DNA of 64,000 bases from positions 1 through 64,000 of the forward strand of contig JACEEZ010024134.1 in NCBI GenBank assembly GCA_016584305.1, in the 5' to 3' direction. The translations under genes were made by a program, and so were the position numbers. The notes below the pieces were generated by a model that was given only the letters and a program-made list of their open reading frames with translations, was not told the DNA's origin and made no database searches. Source of the DNA: Chionoecetes opilio (Eukaryota; Arthropoda; Malacostraca; Decapoda; Majidae). This document shows, piece after piece, positions 35,490 through 47,900 of the stretch (position 1 is its first letter; each line of letters opens with the position of its first letter).

Positions 35490-35820
35490 AAACGGGTTTG
35501 CGAACGTAATCAAAAGATAATCTTGTCACTGACAAAATTAATTTCAACCATGAAGAATGGTTCGTCAACATGACAAAATTTAATTTGTCTTCCATGACAA
35601 ATGTTTCTGTCATGGAAGAAAAGATTCTTTTTCCCAAAATGAAAAGGGAAGCATCTTGTCGGGAGGAAAATTTTTAAATCTTGTCATTTTGACGAATACA
35701 ATTTGTCAGGGTTTTTACAATTTTAAGTCTTGTCGGGGTTGAAAAGATTTACTTGTGATTTTAGACATTTCGAGAAAAAAACCCATTCTTGTCACATGAA
35801 AATTTTTAGGTTAGAATATT
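35490..35820. repeat. Cluster of CTTGTCA/TGACAAG palindromic words
   Basis: At least nine TTGTCA or TGACAA words within 300 bp. The clearest palindrome is CTTCCATGACA (35589-35599) facing TGTCATGGAAG (35609-35619). No gene. Confidence 0.6.
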
Positions 35821-36849
35821 GGTGGAAAATAAGGAAGGTTAATAAAGGAGGGGGGGATTTTGGGGGGTTTATACGTAGAAACCCTTAAAAGTAGTGAATA
35901 AAAGAAAAAAAAAAAAGGAAAATTGGGAAAGGAAAGGGCAAAAGAGCAGCAAAAGACGGAAAAGAAGAAGAGAGCCCAGGAAAAGGGAGAAGGAGGAGGA
36001 GGACAAAGAAAAGGAGAAAACCCGCTGTACCATTACTCATCTCCAAAAAACCCCCATAAAACCCACACATAACACACACACACACACACCACACAACACC
36101 ACACCCACCCAACCCCACGAGGGTAAGTGCATCCCGGCGGGCCTGCCATTCTTGGGCCGGTTTCGTTTCGCCACTATCCGGGGATTTTTCCACTGAAAAA
36201 AATTCGGGGGGTTCTGCCCCCTTTGGAAAGGGGAGGGTGTGGGTGTATGGGGCCCCAGCATTATCCAAAGGCCGGTAAAAATGAGTCCAAGCTCGCACCG
36301 GTACACACATAATGTTTTAAACCCGCGGCGTCTTGCTACTGCAAAAGGGTCAGGGGAGGACGGGAGGACGGGAATGCGAGAAGCAAAGGGGTAAAGGCCC
36401 GTGTCACACGAGCGATTTTTTCCGGGCCTTTTGGTATTTTTCTCCAAAAAAAAGCCCTAGGTGGCAAAATGGCGGTGTTTTCAACGGCGTTTCGCCTACG
36501 AGCATTCCTACCAGAGTAGGAAGATCTTTTTCTTCTATTTAGCTACCTGCTTCTAATGGCACGATTAAAAAAGTCCTTCCCTCTTCATATTTCCCCTTGA
36601 AACCCTAATAGTGTGGTATGCCATGTAACCGTAGGATTTTTTTTTTCTAAAATTATTTTTTTGTAGTTTTGGCTTTTATAGGTATCAGATTAACAGAAAA
36701 AATGGGTCCCCCAATTTTTAGAGGCCCCCACCCCCCTTTTGGGGGGTCATTCCTCTTTTGGCACCCCCCGGATTGGTTCTGGTAACCTAAGCAAAAAATT
36801 TCAACATTTTCTTTTTACAGCACGTGAACTACGATTCCGCAAATGAGAA
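35821..36849. other. Low-quality sequence with a CA tract
   Basis: A-rich then mixed sequence; (CA)n at 36064-36092. A CGTGTCACACGAGCGATTTTTT word (in two parts, about 36399-36420) resembles a MITE terminus. No gene. Confidence 0.4.
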
Positions 36850-39700
36850 AATCATGCTTTGCTACCTCGGCAAAGACTGATGAAAAATAAAGTTTTCAAT
36901 GGGGTCTTTACTCTGAAGGGGTTGTCTGTGCAGTGAACTCTATGATTACGGATCTTTATGGATTCTCTCTTGACCCCAGTGCAATCGTCCAGACAGCTGA
37001 TAAGCTCTGTGCGTTCGGATGACCTGGAAAAATTTTGGGGAAACTTCCCAAAAAACGTCAACGATACGGGCAAGGCAAGGTTAGTGGTGACGGTCGATTG
37101 AGGCAGCTTCATCTCGTGAGTCCTACCATACCACCCTGTCCCTTTAGTTTCTTGATTTTTCCTGTTTGAGTGCCTATCGTGGCGAGATTCGTGAAGGGGA
37201 TCTCGATTTTGCAACAACAAAGTCACCGGACATCAAGCATTCCATGTTTCAGGCCATTATTTCCAGCGCATTCATTTTTTGAAGATGGAAAGGGATGTCG
37301 AGCGAATTTTGAAAATCCCGTGCGAAGAAATACTTGACAGGGTTTTCCAAAAGGGAAACAAGATAAATCTGCCAGCCCCCGAGCGGCAAAAGCGACGAAA
37401 GAAGAACTTTTTACTTGATCGGGGGGGGGTAGCTGAAAGGAATTTTGCAAAATCTCCAAAGTTTTTTATCCTCCTCCCTGGCTTTACATTTCCAGGTAAT
37501 GATCTACAATTATATCTTCAGTCATATCGGGTTTTGTGAATGAAAACTTTCCTTGAAGTTTGCACGGGCATAAATGGGCTTTTGAAAGAGTGGAATATGA
37601 ATCAAACCGCATCATCATAATTGCAGACTGATGTGTGTGGTATTCCCCATGCCTCTTTGTAGCCTTTGCCACTAAGATCCCCCGAAGGGTGGATGGTATG
37701 CACCACTTTTAATGGCAAATACCAGGCCACTGCCATCTACTTTTTCCCCGAGAGAGAAAAGCAGCAAATGAAATAGGGAGAGCTCCTGCCCTTAGGATCC
37801 AATTGGTGCCCCCAACTGACTGCTAAATTTTCAAAGCACGTGAATATAGGTCCGGGTAGTGTTATAAAATTTTTCTCTGGGGCCATACAGTGGCGAGATT
37901 CCCGGGGCTAACCGAAAAAGTGTAAAGAGCCCATAGATGGTGTGGTTTAAATAATGGAGCGATCACCTCTACTTCGTGGGGTTTTGGGGCTGTCGGAGCG
38001 GGGAAAACACAGAGATTTGGTAGCAGCCCAAGTTGGCACACATTTTTCTTGCCAATTTCCCGGGTTTTGTTTGCTTTTTCCCTTTGACTGATGTATAGCT
38101 TCGACTGGAGTGCGCCATTGGGGGCACTCTTCCTGTTTCCTTTCCATGTCACTGTCCTGTTTTTTCCTTCGCTGACTCAGTTTAGTAAAATCCAAAAATC
38201 ATATCCTGCCATCATCATTCCAAGTATTTCAATGCCCAGGGTGAGTGAAGTCTTTGCTCAGAATTTTCTTCCTCTTTCCCATTTCTAGACCGTATCTCAA
38301 TGGAGGGGTTTTGATGACGGGTTCTTGACCATGTTCCGTCAAAGGCCATGGGCTTTTTGAGAGAAGTTTTTTCTGGATTTCAAGTGGTGGGGTTATAACT
38401 CCCCCATTTTTATCTTGCGGGAACAACAATCCTGTGCCAGGGAAGGTTCCTTCCCCCTCGGTGTGTCTTCCAGGAGGCAAATTATGATCGAAAACCATTT
38501 TTTTTTTTTTCAGGCCCCTTTCTTGACAAATTTTTGGGAGACAAAATCCACCAGCCTCCTTCATCCCGGAGAACTCTGCTCAACTCGTTCTCTAAGTCAA
38601 TGATTAAGTTCCTTCCAATATACAAGCTAAAGGGGTTTTTCACAAGTTTCTTGTCACCAGTCTAGAAGAACAGAAAGGGGAAGCCCGTTAAAGGGGGGTC
38701 TGGACTTTGTCGGAAGGCACTGTCTTTCTTTGTCTGATTTTTTCACCTGGCGATCAGCCGAGTTTTTTTTGGAAAGGGAACGGGGCATGAAACGTCGACA
38801 GTTTTTCCACCCCCCGGTTTCGTTTTCCCCGGACACTTTGACAAAGGGCACCAAAGGGAGGGACTCATAAAGAACTGGAGTAAAAAAGGTTTTTTCAAAA
38901 TTCTGAAGCTGCCTGAAAACGACCAACTGCGTTGTTGCGCATCTCTTCTCGCAAAAGGGTTTGGGCGAAATTCTTCAGGTGACAAACTATCTCATCATCT
39001 TTCATCATTGAGGCCCTGAATCCAGGGCCATCGTGACTGCAGTGGAGAGCACAAGACGGTCAGGCTCTTTCCGTTTTAGTGATTGACAAACTTCACTTTT
39101 TGGAAGGCGCTCGCTATGAGTCTTTTGAGGTATTTTTCCCAAGTTCTCAATCTCATTTTCATCCCACGGGATCTTTTCAAAAAATTTAAATAGGCATCAT
39201 TTTCCTCCCATGTCAGTGTAACTCCCGTCATCAAGGGGTTTTGAATAGCGAGGACCAATTGTGCATCACTCTGAGCGAATGAGTGGCACATTACTGTGTC
39301 TGTCCCCCGTTGATATTCCTGTGCAAGCGCAAACATGTCCGATGATAGGCTTTTTAAAAGCTGATGCGTCGCCGGGTTTTTTCAAGGTCCCCTACTAAAC
39401 TCTAACATGGTCATTGGGGTTTTCTGCTTGATCTTAGGAGTGTTTTTTCCATGGTCATAAAAAACGGGCAGTGGCTCTGAGTCATTTTGGGGCAGAAGTC
39501 CAGTTGGAAAATGACACCTTTTTCCTTTTGGAAAATCTTTGGGGCCGTTTGGGCCCAACCGATCCCCCAGCACTTGAAGGTCGCCCCGGTCCTCGTGGAG
39601 CGCAGACAGTGAATCGGTTCGGGGTCTCTTCCTGACTTTTTAATCTTGTTTTGTTGACGATAGGTTTTTCCCACTTCACTTTATACCGAACGTACTTGGT
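36850..39700 (-). pseudogene. Possible decayed coding stretch, not identified
   Basis: On the minus strand, open frames of 60-125 codons follow each other and have ordinary protein composition rather than repeat composition. Examples are a segment with AQSDAQLVLAIQNPLMTGVT and LTWEENDAYLNFL (39336-39076), VLGDRLGPNGPKD (about 39575), PVLYESLPLVPFVKVSGENE (about 38880-38820), and GLKHGMLDVR (about 37250). Joining them needs many frame changes, as expected from an unpolished consensus of a single long gene or transposon. I do not recognise the family. No terminal repeats were found. Confidence 0.35.
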
Positions 39701-41030
39701 TCTCCTTCATTTAAAACCGCAATAATTTAGTACTATGAATTCCTTTAGTATCACCAAGAGACCCCTCTTGAAGTGTTGTAAAATTTTATCTGTCATGACC
39801 GGATTGTTCACCAATCGTTCTTTTTTTTGATGTGGCACCTTCTTTACAATCACGCAAACTCCCTCCCCCTCCGCATATTGGCGATACTACCACGATCTCA
39901 GTTCACAGGGATATCTGACTGAGCTCAAAAAGCTTTTTCAACATGCCTGAAAAAGAAAAAAAAAGGGTTTAAACCCCATACTCTGAACCGAGTGCAAATC
40001 TAACCGAAGTGTTAAAGGCACTTCCGGGTTCTTTTTGGTGCTATAAATCGACTCGGCATACTAAAACCTACAAAAAATACTCAAATTATGAAATCGGTCA
40101 ATTTTTGGGGGGAGATAGGTGTAGGGCAGTGCCGGGGGGGGCCCCCAAAAGGGAAGTGACCCCCCGAAGGGGGGGAGGGGGCTGAAAAATTTGGGGCCCC
40201 CTCTTTTTCTGTTAATCTGAACTATAGAACCGAACTGCAAAAAAATCATTTTAGCACAAAAATCCTACGGGGGCCCTTTTTTCCCAACATTACTCCGCTC
40301 TATAAAAACCTTACTCGAAAATTTCCTAAATCAAATAAAAAAAACCCCCAATAAATTTTTTTATCTACATTTTTTTTTAGTAAAAACACGCGCAGCCTAT
40401 TAAAAAGCTATTAAATTTCAGTTTTTTTTCAAAATTTTCCGGATAACTTCTCACCCAAAAACTCAAACTTAACTCTATATCTAAAAAATACGTTTTAAAA
40501 AAACTAAAAAAACCTTACTATATCAACACGTGTCTTGATTATAGTGTTAAAAAATTATTTTTCTCTTACCCTACTCTACCAAAAAACTTTATTTTTCCCC
40601 CTCTCATCTTTATTTTTTTTTCCTCTCATCTACCCATATTTCTATTAATATACAAAATTAACACTATATTCCCATATAGTACAGCCCCCTTTTTTTTCCC
40701 AAACATTCACTAAGATGCTACGCATCTGTTGCCACCCAAGATTGGTCTTTCTTTTATTTCACTGAAATGGTAGTTCGTACAAGTCTGCGTGGGGTCGGGG
40801 CTCCCAGATGTAAAAAAGTGCCGCTACTGGTGGGAAAAGAACGAACATGCGCGACTCAGCGTTTGCTACCAAAAGAGGCCGGGAAAAAATGTCCGTGTGC
40901 AATGGCCTTAAAATGGGGAAAGGGGGGGGTAGGAAGGGGAGGGGGGGATGTTGGAGGTAAAAGGTAAGGGGTTGGACAAATTTAATGCCCATGACACGAC
41001 CTGCACACCTTGGGTTACTGAACGGGTTAC

Positions 41031-41033
<3 letters not shown>
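39701..41033. other. No gene seen
   Basis: AT-rich to 40720 with many homopolymers, then mixed. No recognisable frame, repeat terminus or RNA gene. Confidence 0.4.
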
Positions 41034-41076
<43 letters not shown>

Positions 41077-41105
41077 TTTTGCGTGCGTGCGTGCGTGCGC
41101 GCGTG
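41034..41105. repeat. (GT)n and (GTGC)n microsatellite
   Basis: About 40 bp of GT followed by GCGTGCGTGCGTGCG. Confidence 0.95.
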
Positions 41106-41244
41106 AAAAGCAGGAGTGTAAAAAATATGATGTAAAGTAAAGTAAAAGGCTGACTAAGGCTGATGAGAAAGAAAGTCGTAGAAATAAGTTACAAGGTAAT
41201 TATGAAATCCCGAGCCATGCGTTGAGGTGAATGAAGGAGAGATT

Positions 41245-41245
<1 letters not shown>

Positions 41246-41329
<84 letters not shown>

Positions 41330-41330
41330 G
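41246..41330. repeat. (GA)n microsatellite
   Basis: 85 bp of GA with three phase slips. Confidence 0.95.
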
Positions 41331-41571
41331 CAGTATATAATGAACGGTGGAAAACGAAGAAAAATGCTAAAACTTCAATGTTGGAACAGGATTCATAAGC
41401 AGAAATTTAGCCGTGAGTGAAAATAATATACATTAAACTTGGGATAAAAAGGTTAAAAAGCCAGAAAAAAAGTTTATTTAAAGTCTTCATTAACTTTTTT
41501 TCTTGCATTTTCACCTTTTCTTCCAAGCTATATTTTTTTTATCATTATTATTTATAATACATAAATGAAAT

Positions 41572-41963
41572 TGTAGCGAGTAAGGTAGTCACCCCTTTCA
41601 CCATCATGTTTCCGTACTCTTACCAAGTGCGGTCTCTGTACAGAGAACCAGAGTAGCACGGAGACTACTCTATTTATAATCTTCAATCATTGTTATGATA
41701 TTTTCAGGTGTTTTTCATAGTTATCAGCTTATCAATATATATCAATTCGTACAACGTAAATCATCAGTACACACCAAGGAGTTCCTTGTGTAACTCGCAT
41801 GTCTTGGCGAGTGTTGCATAACACCTTGGAAAACAATTATTTATGAGAAGTGAAATTTGTATATATACTCCAGAATTTGTGAAATAAAATTAACCTGAAC
41901 TGGACAAATGAGTATCCTTCATTCCAGTTAAACCTAAGCTATGAACACTCCACCTTAGTTACA
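41572..41963 (+). repeat. 5' LTR of the non-autonomous LTR element
   Basis: 392 bp, clean sequence. Contains CTCTATTTATAATC (possible TATA region, about 41668), a GTATATATACTCC word and AATAAA (about 41882). Paired with 43889-44292. Confidence 0.87.
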
Positions 41964-41965
41964 AA

Positions 41966-41983
41966 TGGTGACCCAGAGTGTAG
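41966..41983 (+). promoter_or_regulatory. Primer-binding site
   Basis: TGGTGACCCAGAGTGTAG begins two bases after the LTR end. The TGG opening pairs with a tRNA CCA end; the tRNA was not identified. Confidence 0.7.
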
Positions 41984-42254
41984 CAAGGTTTTTTTTCTAG
42001 GGGCTTAAACTGGTGTGTCCATCTCGGCATAGAAAATATAATTTCTATGCCTTGCTGGCCAAAAGGGGGCACCCCTCCCTGGTCGTGGGACCGGCGTCTT
42101 CGGAAGCATTCTCCCCTTTGGGCCCCCGCTTTATTCCTCCCCCCACTTCACTGGGGGTTTGCTAGGATGTAAGCGGGATAGGGAAAAAATTAAAACGTTT
42201 ATTTTTAGGGGTCCCCTTATACGGGGTTCCCACCCACCCCCCGGGCCCTTTTTG

Positions 42255-42640
42255 TGCCTTCCTCAGGGCTTTTTTTGCCCTCAGACCCCTTACGCGTCCT
42301 CAGCGGCCTATGCGCTTCAGGGGGCGGCCACTCCCCACCGGCCCCTTTCAATGCGCCCCCATCGGCCTTTTCGCTTTTCGGGCGCGGCCACTACCCCGCC
42401 AGGGGGCCTCCCTGCGTCCTAAGCGGTTTTTAGCGCATTTGCGGGGGCCCTGCTTCCCCCGGGGGCCCCCCCAACTGCGGCTTAGGGCGCATTTTTTAAA
42501 GCGGGGCCCCTCCCTTTCCTTCGGGACGGCTCACCCGGGGGTTTTTCAGGGGCCCTTATCCCCGGGGTTTGCGCGGGCCCTGCTTTCCTCATACGCCTCA
42601 TGGCCTATGTGCACTCAGCGCAGCCATTTTCCCCCTTTGG
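42255..42640 (+). repeat. GC-rich tandem array 1 (about 70-bp units)
   Basis: Imperfect units carry a CCTCAGCGGCCTATGCGC-like box, a GGCGCGGCC-like box and a CCCC box. Homopolymer errors blur the unit borders. The 182-codon open frame across it is a by-product of GC richness. Confidence 0.7.
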
Positions 42641-43149
42641 GACGCCTCCTTGCGCCCTCAGCCCCGACCTCCCCGCCCCATTCGGGCCCCAACCCCATTG
42701 TTAACGCTAAAAAAACCCAAGGCCCCCCTCCCTTCACCCCCTTTTGTTTAAAAACACCCCCCTGGGGAAATTTCCCTCACCACCCTGTGGATTCCCTCAC
42801 CCCCCTGGGATTACTAAACCCTTCAACTCCACAGTTTTTAAACGTGATTAAATTCTAGGGCCGGGCCACTGGGCCGCCCTATGGTTTTACTAAAACCGGG
42901 CCCTGTGGATTACTCAACCCTCAACTCCACGTTTTTTAAAATTTTTGATCACTTTTCGGCCCCCCACTCGCCGTTTTTTGGGATTACTCACCACCCGGGG
43001 GGGTTTAAATAAACCGCCCTTTTGGTTTTACCCCTCACCAGCGGCAACACCCCGGCGTAAACTCTGCCAGGGGCCGAAAACCCGGGCTCCCCCGATTTTA
43101 CTGCCGGGGGGCCCCCACTGCCTGGCGTAAAACACTGCCTCGCCCGCGA

Positions 43150-43560
43150 TTAAAACTCCCGGGGGCACCACTGCCATGGGGGTAACACTGCCACGCCCGA
43201 AACACAAACCCGGTGGCACCACGGGCCATGGCGAAAACCCTGCCCCCGCCCGAAACACAGCCCGGCCCCACCACAGCCATGGCGAAAACACTGCCCCCGC
43301 CGAAACACAAGCGGCGGCCCCACGCCATGGGGGAAACCCTGCCACGCCCGAAACAAAACCCCGGCGGAAACCCCTGCCATGGCGAAAACCCCTCCACGCC
43401 CCAAACCCCAAGCGGGGGCCCACCACTCCCATTGGCGTAAACACTCCCCCCCCCCGGGGCCGGCTTCCTCCCGCGGCCCACTGCCTTTGGCGGAAACACG
43501 CCAGGGCCCGAAAACACTCCCGGGGGGCCCCCACTGCCATGGCCAAAACACGGGGCCTGG
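43150..43560 (+). repeat. GC-rich tandem array 2 (about 54-bp units)
   Basis: Six or more imperfect units each hold ACCACTGCCATGGCG-like, GAAAACACTGCC-like and CGCCCGAAACACA-like boxes. The long open frames on both strands follow from the repeat. Confidence 0.78.
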
Positions 43561-43888
43561 GCCCGGATTTATTTGGGCCGGCGGCACCACTGCCAGGGCG
43601 GGTAACACGCCCCCGGGGGCCCGCAACACGGGCCGGGGGGGAACCAAATCCCCAGGGGCGCCCAACATTTCCTGGGCCCGCAAACTTACTCCGGGGGGCA
43701 CCACTCCCCATGGCCCCAACAGGGCCCAGGGCCCCACACAAGCCGGCGGCAACCCCTGTCAAGCCAGAAACCTGGTCCCCACAGCCCCCCAAACATAAAA
43801 ATCGGCAAAAAAAACCCCACCAGCAGCCCCGGCTCCACCAAAAACGTCTCTTTTCCCTCCCCCCGGGCGCCCAAGGGGGGGGGGGAAC

Positions 43889-44292
43889 TGTAGGGGAGTA
43901 AGGTGGGTCACCCCTTTCACCATCATTTTTCCCGGGTACTCTTAAATTTGCGGTCTTTTAACAGAAAAACCAGAGTAGCAGGGAACCCTACTCTATTTAA
44001 ATCTTAAATAATTTTTTATGATATTTATCATTTTTTTGCATATTTTATCACTTTCAATATATATCAATTCTTTAAACGTAAAATCACAGTCCCACCCCCA
44101 AAGGGAGTACCCCTTGGGTGAAACCGCATTTCGGGCGAGTGGCATAACACCTTGGAAAAAATTATTTATGAGAAGTAAAATTTTGTATATATACCCCGAA
44201 TTTGTGAAAAAAAAAATTAAAACCTGAACTGGAAAAAGGGTTACCTTCATTCCATTTTAAACCCCAAAGCTAGAACACCCCACCTTGTTACA
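43889..44292 (+). repeat. 3' LTR of the non-autonomous LTR element
   Basis: 404 bp, collinear with 41572-41963 but with inflated homopolymers and missing short words, an internal demonstration that consensus quality falls between the two copies. Confidence 0.85.
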
Positions 44293-44589
44293 AAAAAACC
44301 CGGAATACATAAAATTAAGTTCCGGGAAATTCTTTTAAAAAATCGGGGGGAAAAAATAAGTGAGTGATGAGGGGTCGAAATTTAGAAGAGGGAAAAGCGG
44401 CGGGTAATAAACCTTAAAGGGTTAAAATACAGATTATCAAAAGGCCCCCCCCAAAAAATTGTACCCCTAAATTGTGAAAAAAAATATTCTGTCTTTTTAA
44501 AGGGGTAAAGGCATGTCAGAGTAATGAAAAGTTTATTATAATTTTATAGTAGGCAAGGTATAAATAGACAAAAAAAAGATATTGCGAAC

Positions 44590-45055
44590 ACTTTTACAAC
44601 ACTACTACTACTATTTACTACACTACTATTTCTACTACAAAAACTACTATATACTATTTTTTTACTATTTACAAAAACTACTATTTACTACTACTACTAC
44701 TACTACTACCCCTTACTATTTATTCTACTAACTATTTACTACTATTTACTACTATTATACTACAAAAACTACTATACTAATTACTACTCCTACTATTTAC
44801 AAACTCTATTTACTATACTTACTAAACAAAACACTACTACAAAATACTACTACTAATACTTACTACTACACTATACTACTACTACAAAACTTCTACTCCC
44901 AAACTACTAACCTACTACTACTATTTCTACTACTTACTACTACTACACTACTATTTAACTACTACTACTACTTTACTACTACAAACTACACTATTTAAAA
45001 TCCTACTACTACTACTACTACACCTATTTAACTATTTACAAACTACTATTTTTTT
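44590..45055. repeat. (CTA)n / (TAC)n trinucleotide tract
   Basis: About 465 bp dominated by ACTACTACT with TTT, AAA and CTATTTA interruptions. A second tract of the same kind is at 49975-50150. Confidence 0.93.
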
Positions 45056-45109
45056 TTTATAAGATACCCCCAAAACCCGCTTTTTTATTTGGGGGGCCCC
45101 TTTTAACTG

Positions 45110-45400
45110 GGGGCCCATACCCCCAACTCTGTTTGGGGCTACTGCCCTGTGGAAACCCAAACCATAGGCAAACTATTTATTTTTCCACTACTTATTTCCC
45201 CCTCTCTCCGCCCATCTCCCACTAATATGCCGCTCTCCACTACTGTGGCACCAAACCCTTTAGGCTACTATTTATTTTTCCCAAATTTACTTACCCCCCC
45301 CTCTCTCCTTTCATTACACAAATATGCCGCTCTCCACTACATTTTGGCCTGGTATTTTCGGCCCCACAAAATCGAGGGTTTTGGGGGTGGGGGCGGAGTA
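45110..45400 (+). repeat. Short local duplication
   Basis: A block with CCCCTCTCTCC, AATATGCCGCTCTCCACTAC and an actatttatttttcc-like run occurs twice (about 45170-45245 and 45265-45345). Confidence 0.6.
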
Positions 45401-47900
45401 TCTAGAAACCCCGGAACATAGGAGGGCAGCCCTTTGAGCGGGGAAAAGGGAAGACGGCACCTAATCCAGGCTAAAGGGGTGGCCCCTTTGGCTGGGGCTT
45501 TTTTTTCTGCCATTACATCTGCTAGTCTTGAAAAAGGAAGCATTTGGGCCCTTTGGGGCCCCCATCCCCCCTGACGTGGGAAAAACCCCGGGGTTTGGGG
45601 AAGCTGCCGGGGCGGACATTCCGGACCCATCTCCATAACTCCTAAATTTTTCCCGGGGTTTAAATTCTTTTTTTGAGCGCTTCCAGGGGGTTCCTCTGGT
45701 AGAAACCCGGCCTTTGGATCAAAGATTCTGATGCCCAAATGAACGCTCTCTGCCCCTCTGGCCCAGAAACCACGAGCACTTAGGCCCCCAATGGGGCCTC
45801 TTTTGTGGTGTTGGCCGCCCGGGTCCCTGCACGTGTTCGCCTTTTCGGGGGGGAGGAGATTTGGGTTCGGGGGTGACGCCCGGGCATACCTCCCTGGCAT
45901 GCGGGCCTTTCAAATCTCTCCCCTTAAATCGTGTTGATGCACCCGAACCCCCCCTTTTTCCCATCCCCCATTGTTTTGGTCGACGCTTTTTTGGATCCCA
46001 AATACCCATTTTTTTGGGATAGCCCCCCTCCACTGGCCACCCATACCTCAAAACCCAAGGGGTCTCCCGAATTCTTTTTTGTTGGGGGGGCTGAAACCCT
46101 TTTCCTCGGGTAGGCAAGCATGTTACCCAGTTGGCCCGCTGGGGGTTTCCCTGGGGCAATGTGAATTTTTCTTCCCCGGTTTGGGAATTGGGCCATAACT
46201 TTTTTTTTGGGGTGTTGAAAACCTTTTCCACTTGGCTTCTGTCTTTTTTCTAAACAGGGTTTTTCTTTAGCTCCAAAACGCATTCTGGCGGGTTTTTTCC
46301 TCCCTTGGGTTTGAGCTATGATTTTTTTCGGTGAGGGACCTGGTGAGGGGGTGGAGTCCGGGGTTTTTTCCTCAGGCCTTTTTTTTCAAGGGACGGGACC
46401 CCCTTTCCCCCATCCAGTCTTGGTGGGAAGGCCCGCAGCTCCCTCACGCTTTTCCTTGACAAAATTGGGTTTTAACAGTGCTGGTGGGGAAGGTTTTCCT
46501 GAGGGAATTTCTTCCAATGGCCTGAGGAGATGGCTGTGCCTGGGATGGTGCGTTTGACGAAGCTCCATCGATGTTTAGGCCTGTGTGAATGCTGAGAAAG
46601 GGCGGGCGTGGGGTTTTTGTCTTGGCTATGGGGACAAGACGCCCACCTTTTTTCCCCCACTCTGATATTTTCCCTCCTCCACATTTTTTCTGCTTAAATT
46701 CCGGTTTTCCCCAATAAAACGGCCCCCAAATCCCGCTGCCCGCCCTTTTTGTCAAAAGTGACTCCGCTGCCCCTTGAAATTCGCATTCCAATTTCATAAT
46801 GTTCGGTTTTACGATGAGGAGGGGACTTGGTGGCTTTGGGGTTTGTGTTCCTTTGTGGGGCCTTTCTTTTTCAAAAAGATCCCTCATTTCCCTTTTAGTT
46901 AAAAAAATTTTCCCCGCCCTGTTAGGTTCGTCCGCATATCCCATTTTGCTTCACCTGTGTTTTTTCCCATATGAAATCTCCTCGGGGGGGCCCCCTGTTT
47001 GGCCCAAAGGCGTACATTGCCAGGGCCCTATGGGTAAACCCTGTGTTTTTTCCCCTTTCCCTTGTTTTTAAAAGGATTTTAAAAATTTTAAAATTTTTTC
47101 TATTATCTTTTAAAGAACAGGGTCGGGGGGGTTCTCTGTATGTGTTTTCCACATATGCCGCGATGGGGGACACTTCATTCGAATTTTTGTGGACCCCTTT
47201 GGGTGGGTTCTTTTTATTGTGTTAAAGGCTTTTTTGCGTCCCTAATAATACCGTTTCCCCCCCTCTTCCTGCCCAAAGATCGCCCTCATGGCGGGGAGGG
47301 CCGCTTCCCCATCCTGCGGGTCCAGCAAAACCCCTGTGGTTTCCTCCCGCTCTTCTTAAATCCTCCTTCACCACCGCCATGATGCATTTCCCTAAAAATC
47401 CGGCGGAGGATTTTCCCCCAACGCCGATAGGCCTGCCCCCTGGCTTCTTGTAAAGGGGGGATAAGGCGGCAAGCAGTCGGGGGCCCAACATGCCCGGCAT
47501 TTGGTGGGGGGCAATTTTTCCTCGCTTAGTTTTTTTGTGGGGACGCTGCAAAAAGTCCCCACGGCACTGCCCCTTTGGGGTTTTTTGGGGCTCAGCGGGC
47601 GACGCCCCCTCTTGCACCCCCATGCCTAAAGGGAAACCCCCCTGCCTTTTGTCTGGAGAGTTTTTTGTCCATCCCAACTCTCCTGAAATATCTCATAAGA
47701 CACTTTTTGGAGATTTGAGGGGGTCCCTGCTGTTTTTGGCCCCCCAAATTTGGCGGGGTTGAGGATTTTTTTTCCTCCAAAAATTTGATAGTTTCCTCGG
47801 TGGTGGGAAACACACCGCCGTTCTGATTTTCCCATCCAAAACCCGGGAGTGGGGGATAAAATTTTTGGGCCTTGTTCCTCTTATCCCCCAAACCACGTCC
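45380..47900 (-). pseudogene. Reverse transcriptase remnant (invertebrate RT family)
   Basis: Minus-strand pieces line up in the order of one reverse transcriptase. A SYEIFQE-type block comes first (about 47720), followed by LSPLYKKPGG and RPIGVGG (about 47460-47410), GKCIMAVVKEDLRRAGGN (about 47392-47340), a VLL block near 47240 where the first catalytic Asp should be, VENTYREP (about 47152-47130), a damaged QGDPLAM block read as THRALAMYAFG (47035-47003), YAD of the YADD box (about 46938), KISEWGKKGGRL (about 46650), and the C-terminal SRLADVMAEKK and WIRCRLPFS (about 45525-45440). Frame changes between nearly all blocks are compatible with unpolished sequence, so whether the gene is truly dead cannot be decided. 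Element ends were not found. Confidence 0.72.

Larger units (their letters stand above)
41572..44292 (+). mobile_element. Non-autonomous LTR retroelement with a tandem-repeat core
   Basis: Direct LTRs of about 395-404 bp start TGTAG and end TTACA. Two bases after the 5' LTR comes TGGTGACCCAGAGTG, a primer-binding site in the usual place. Directly before the 3' LTR is a purine run (AAGGGGGGGGGGGAA), a polypurine tract. The 1.9-kb interior encodes no gag or pol but is GC-rich and largely built of two tandem arrays (about 42255-42640 and 43150-43560). This is the layout of a LARD- or TRIM-like parasite of an autonomous element. No clear target duplication was found (GAAAT left, AAAAA right), possibly because the right side is unpolished. 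Confidence 0.85.

Noticed and set aside
35490..35820. CTTGTCA palindromes as an operator array
   Set aside because: The words are irregularly spaced in AT-rich, poorly resolved sequence; a decayed repeat is more likely.
42310..43901. Open frames of 180-254 codons on both strands
   Set aside because: High GC content and tandem repetition remove stop codons; the frames lie within the core of the non-autonomous LTR element and show no domain.
43889..44297. Target-site duplication of the non-autonomous LTR element
   Set aside because: The five bases on the left (GAAAT) and right (AAAAA) differ, and the right side is noisy, so it is left open.
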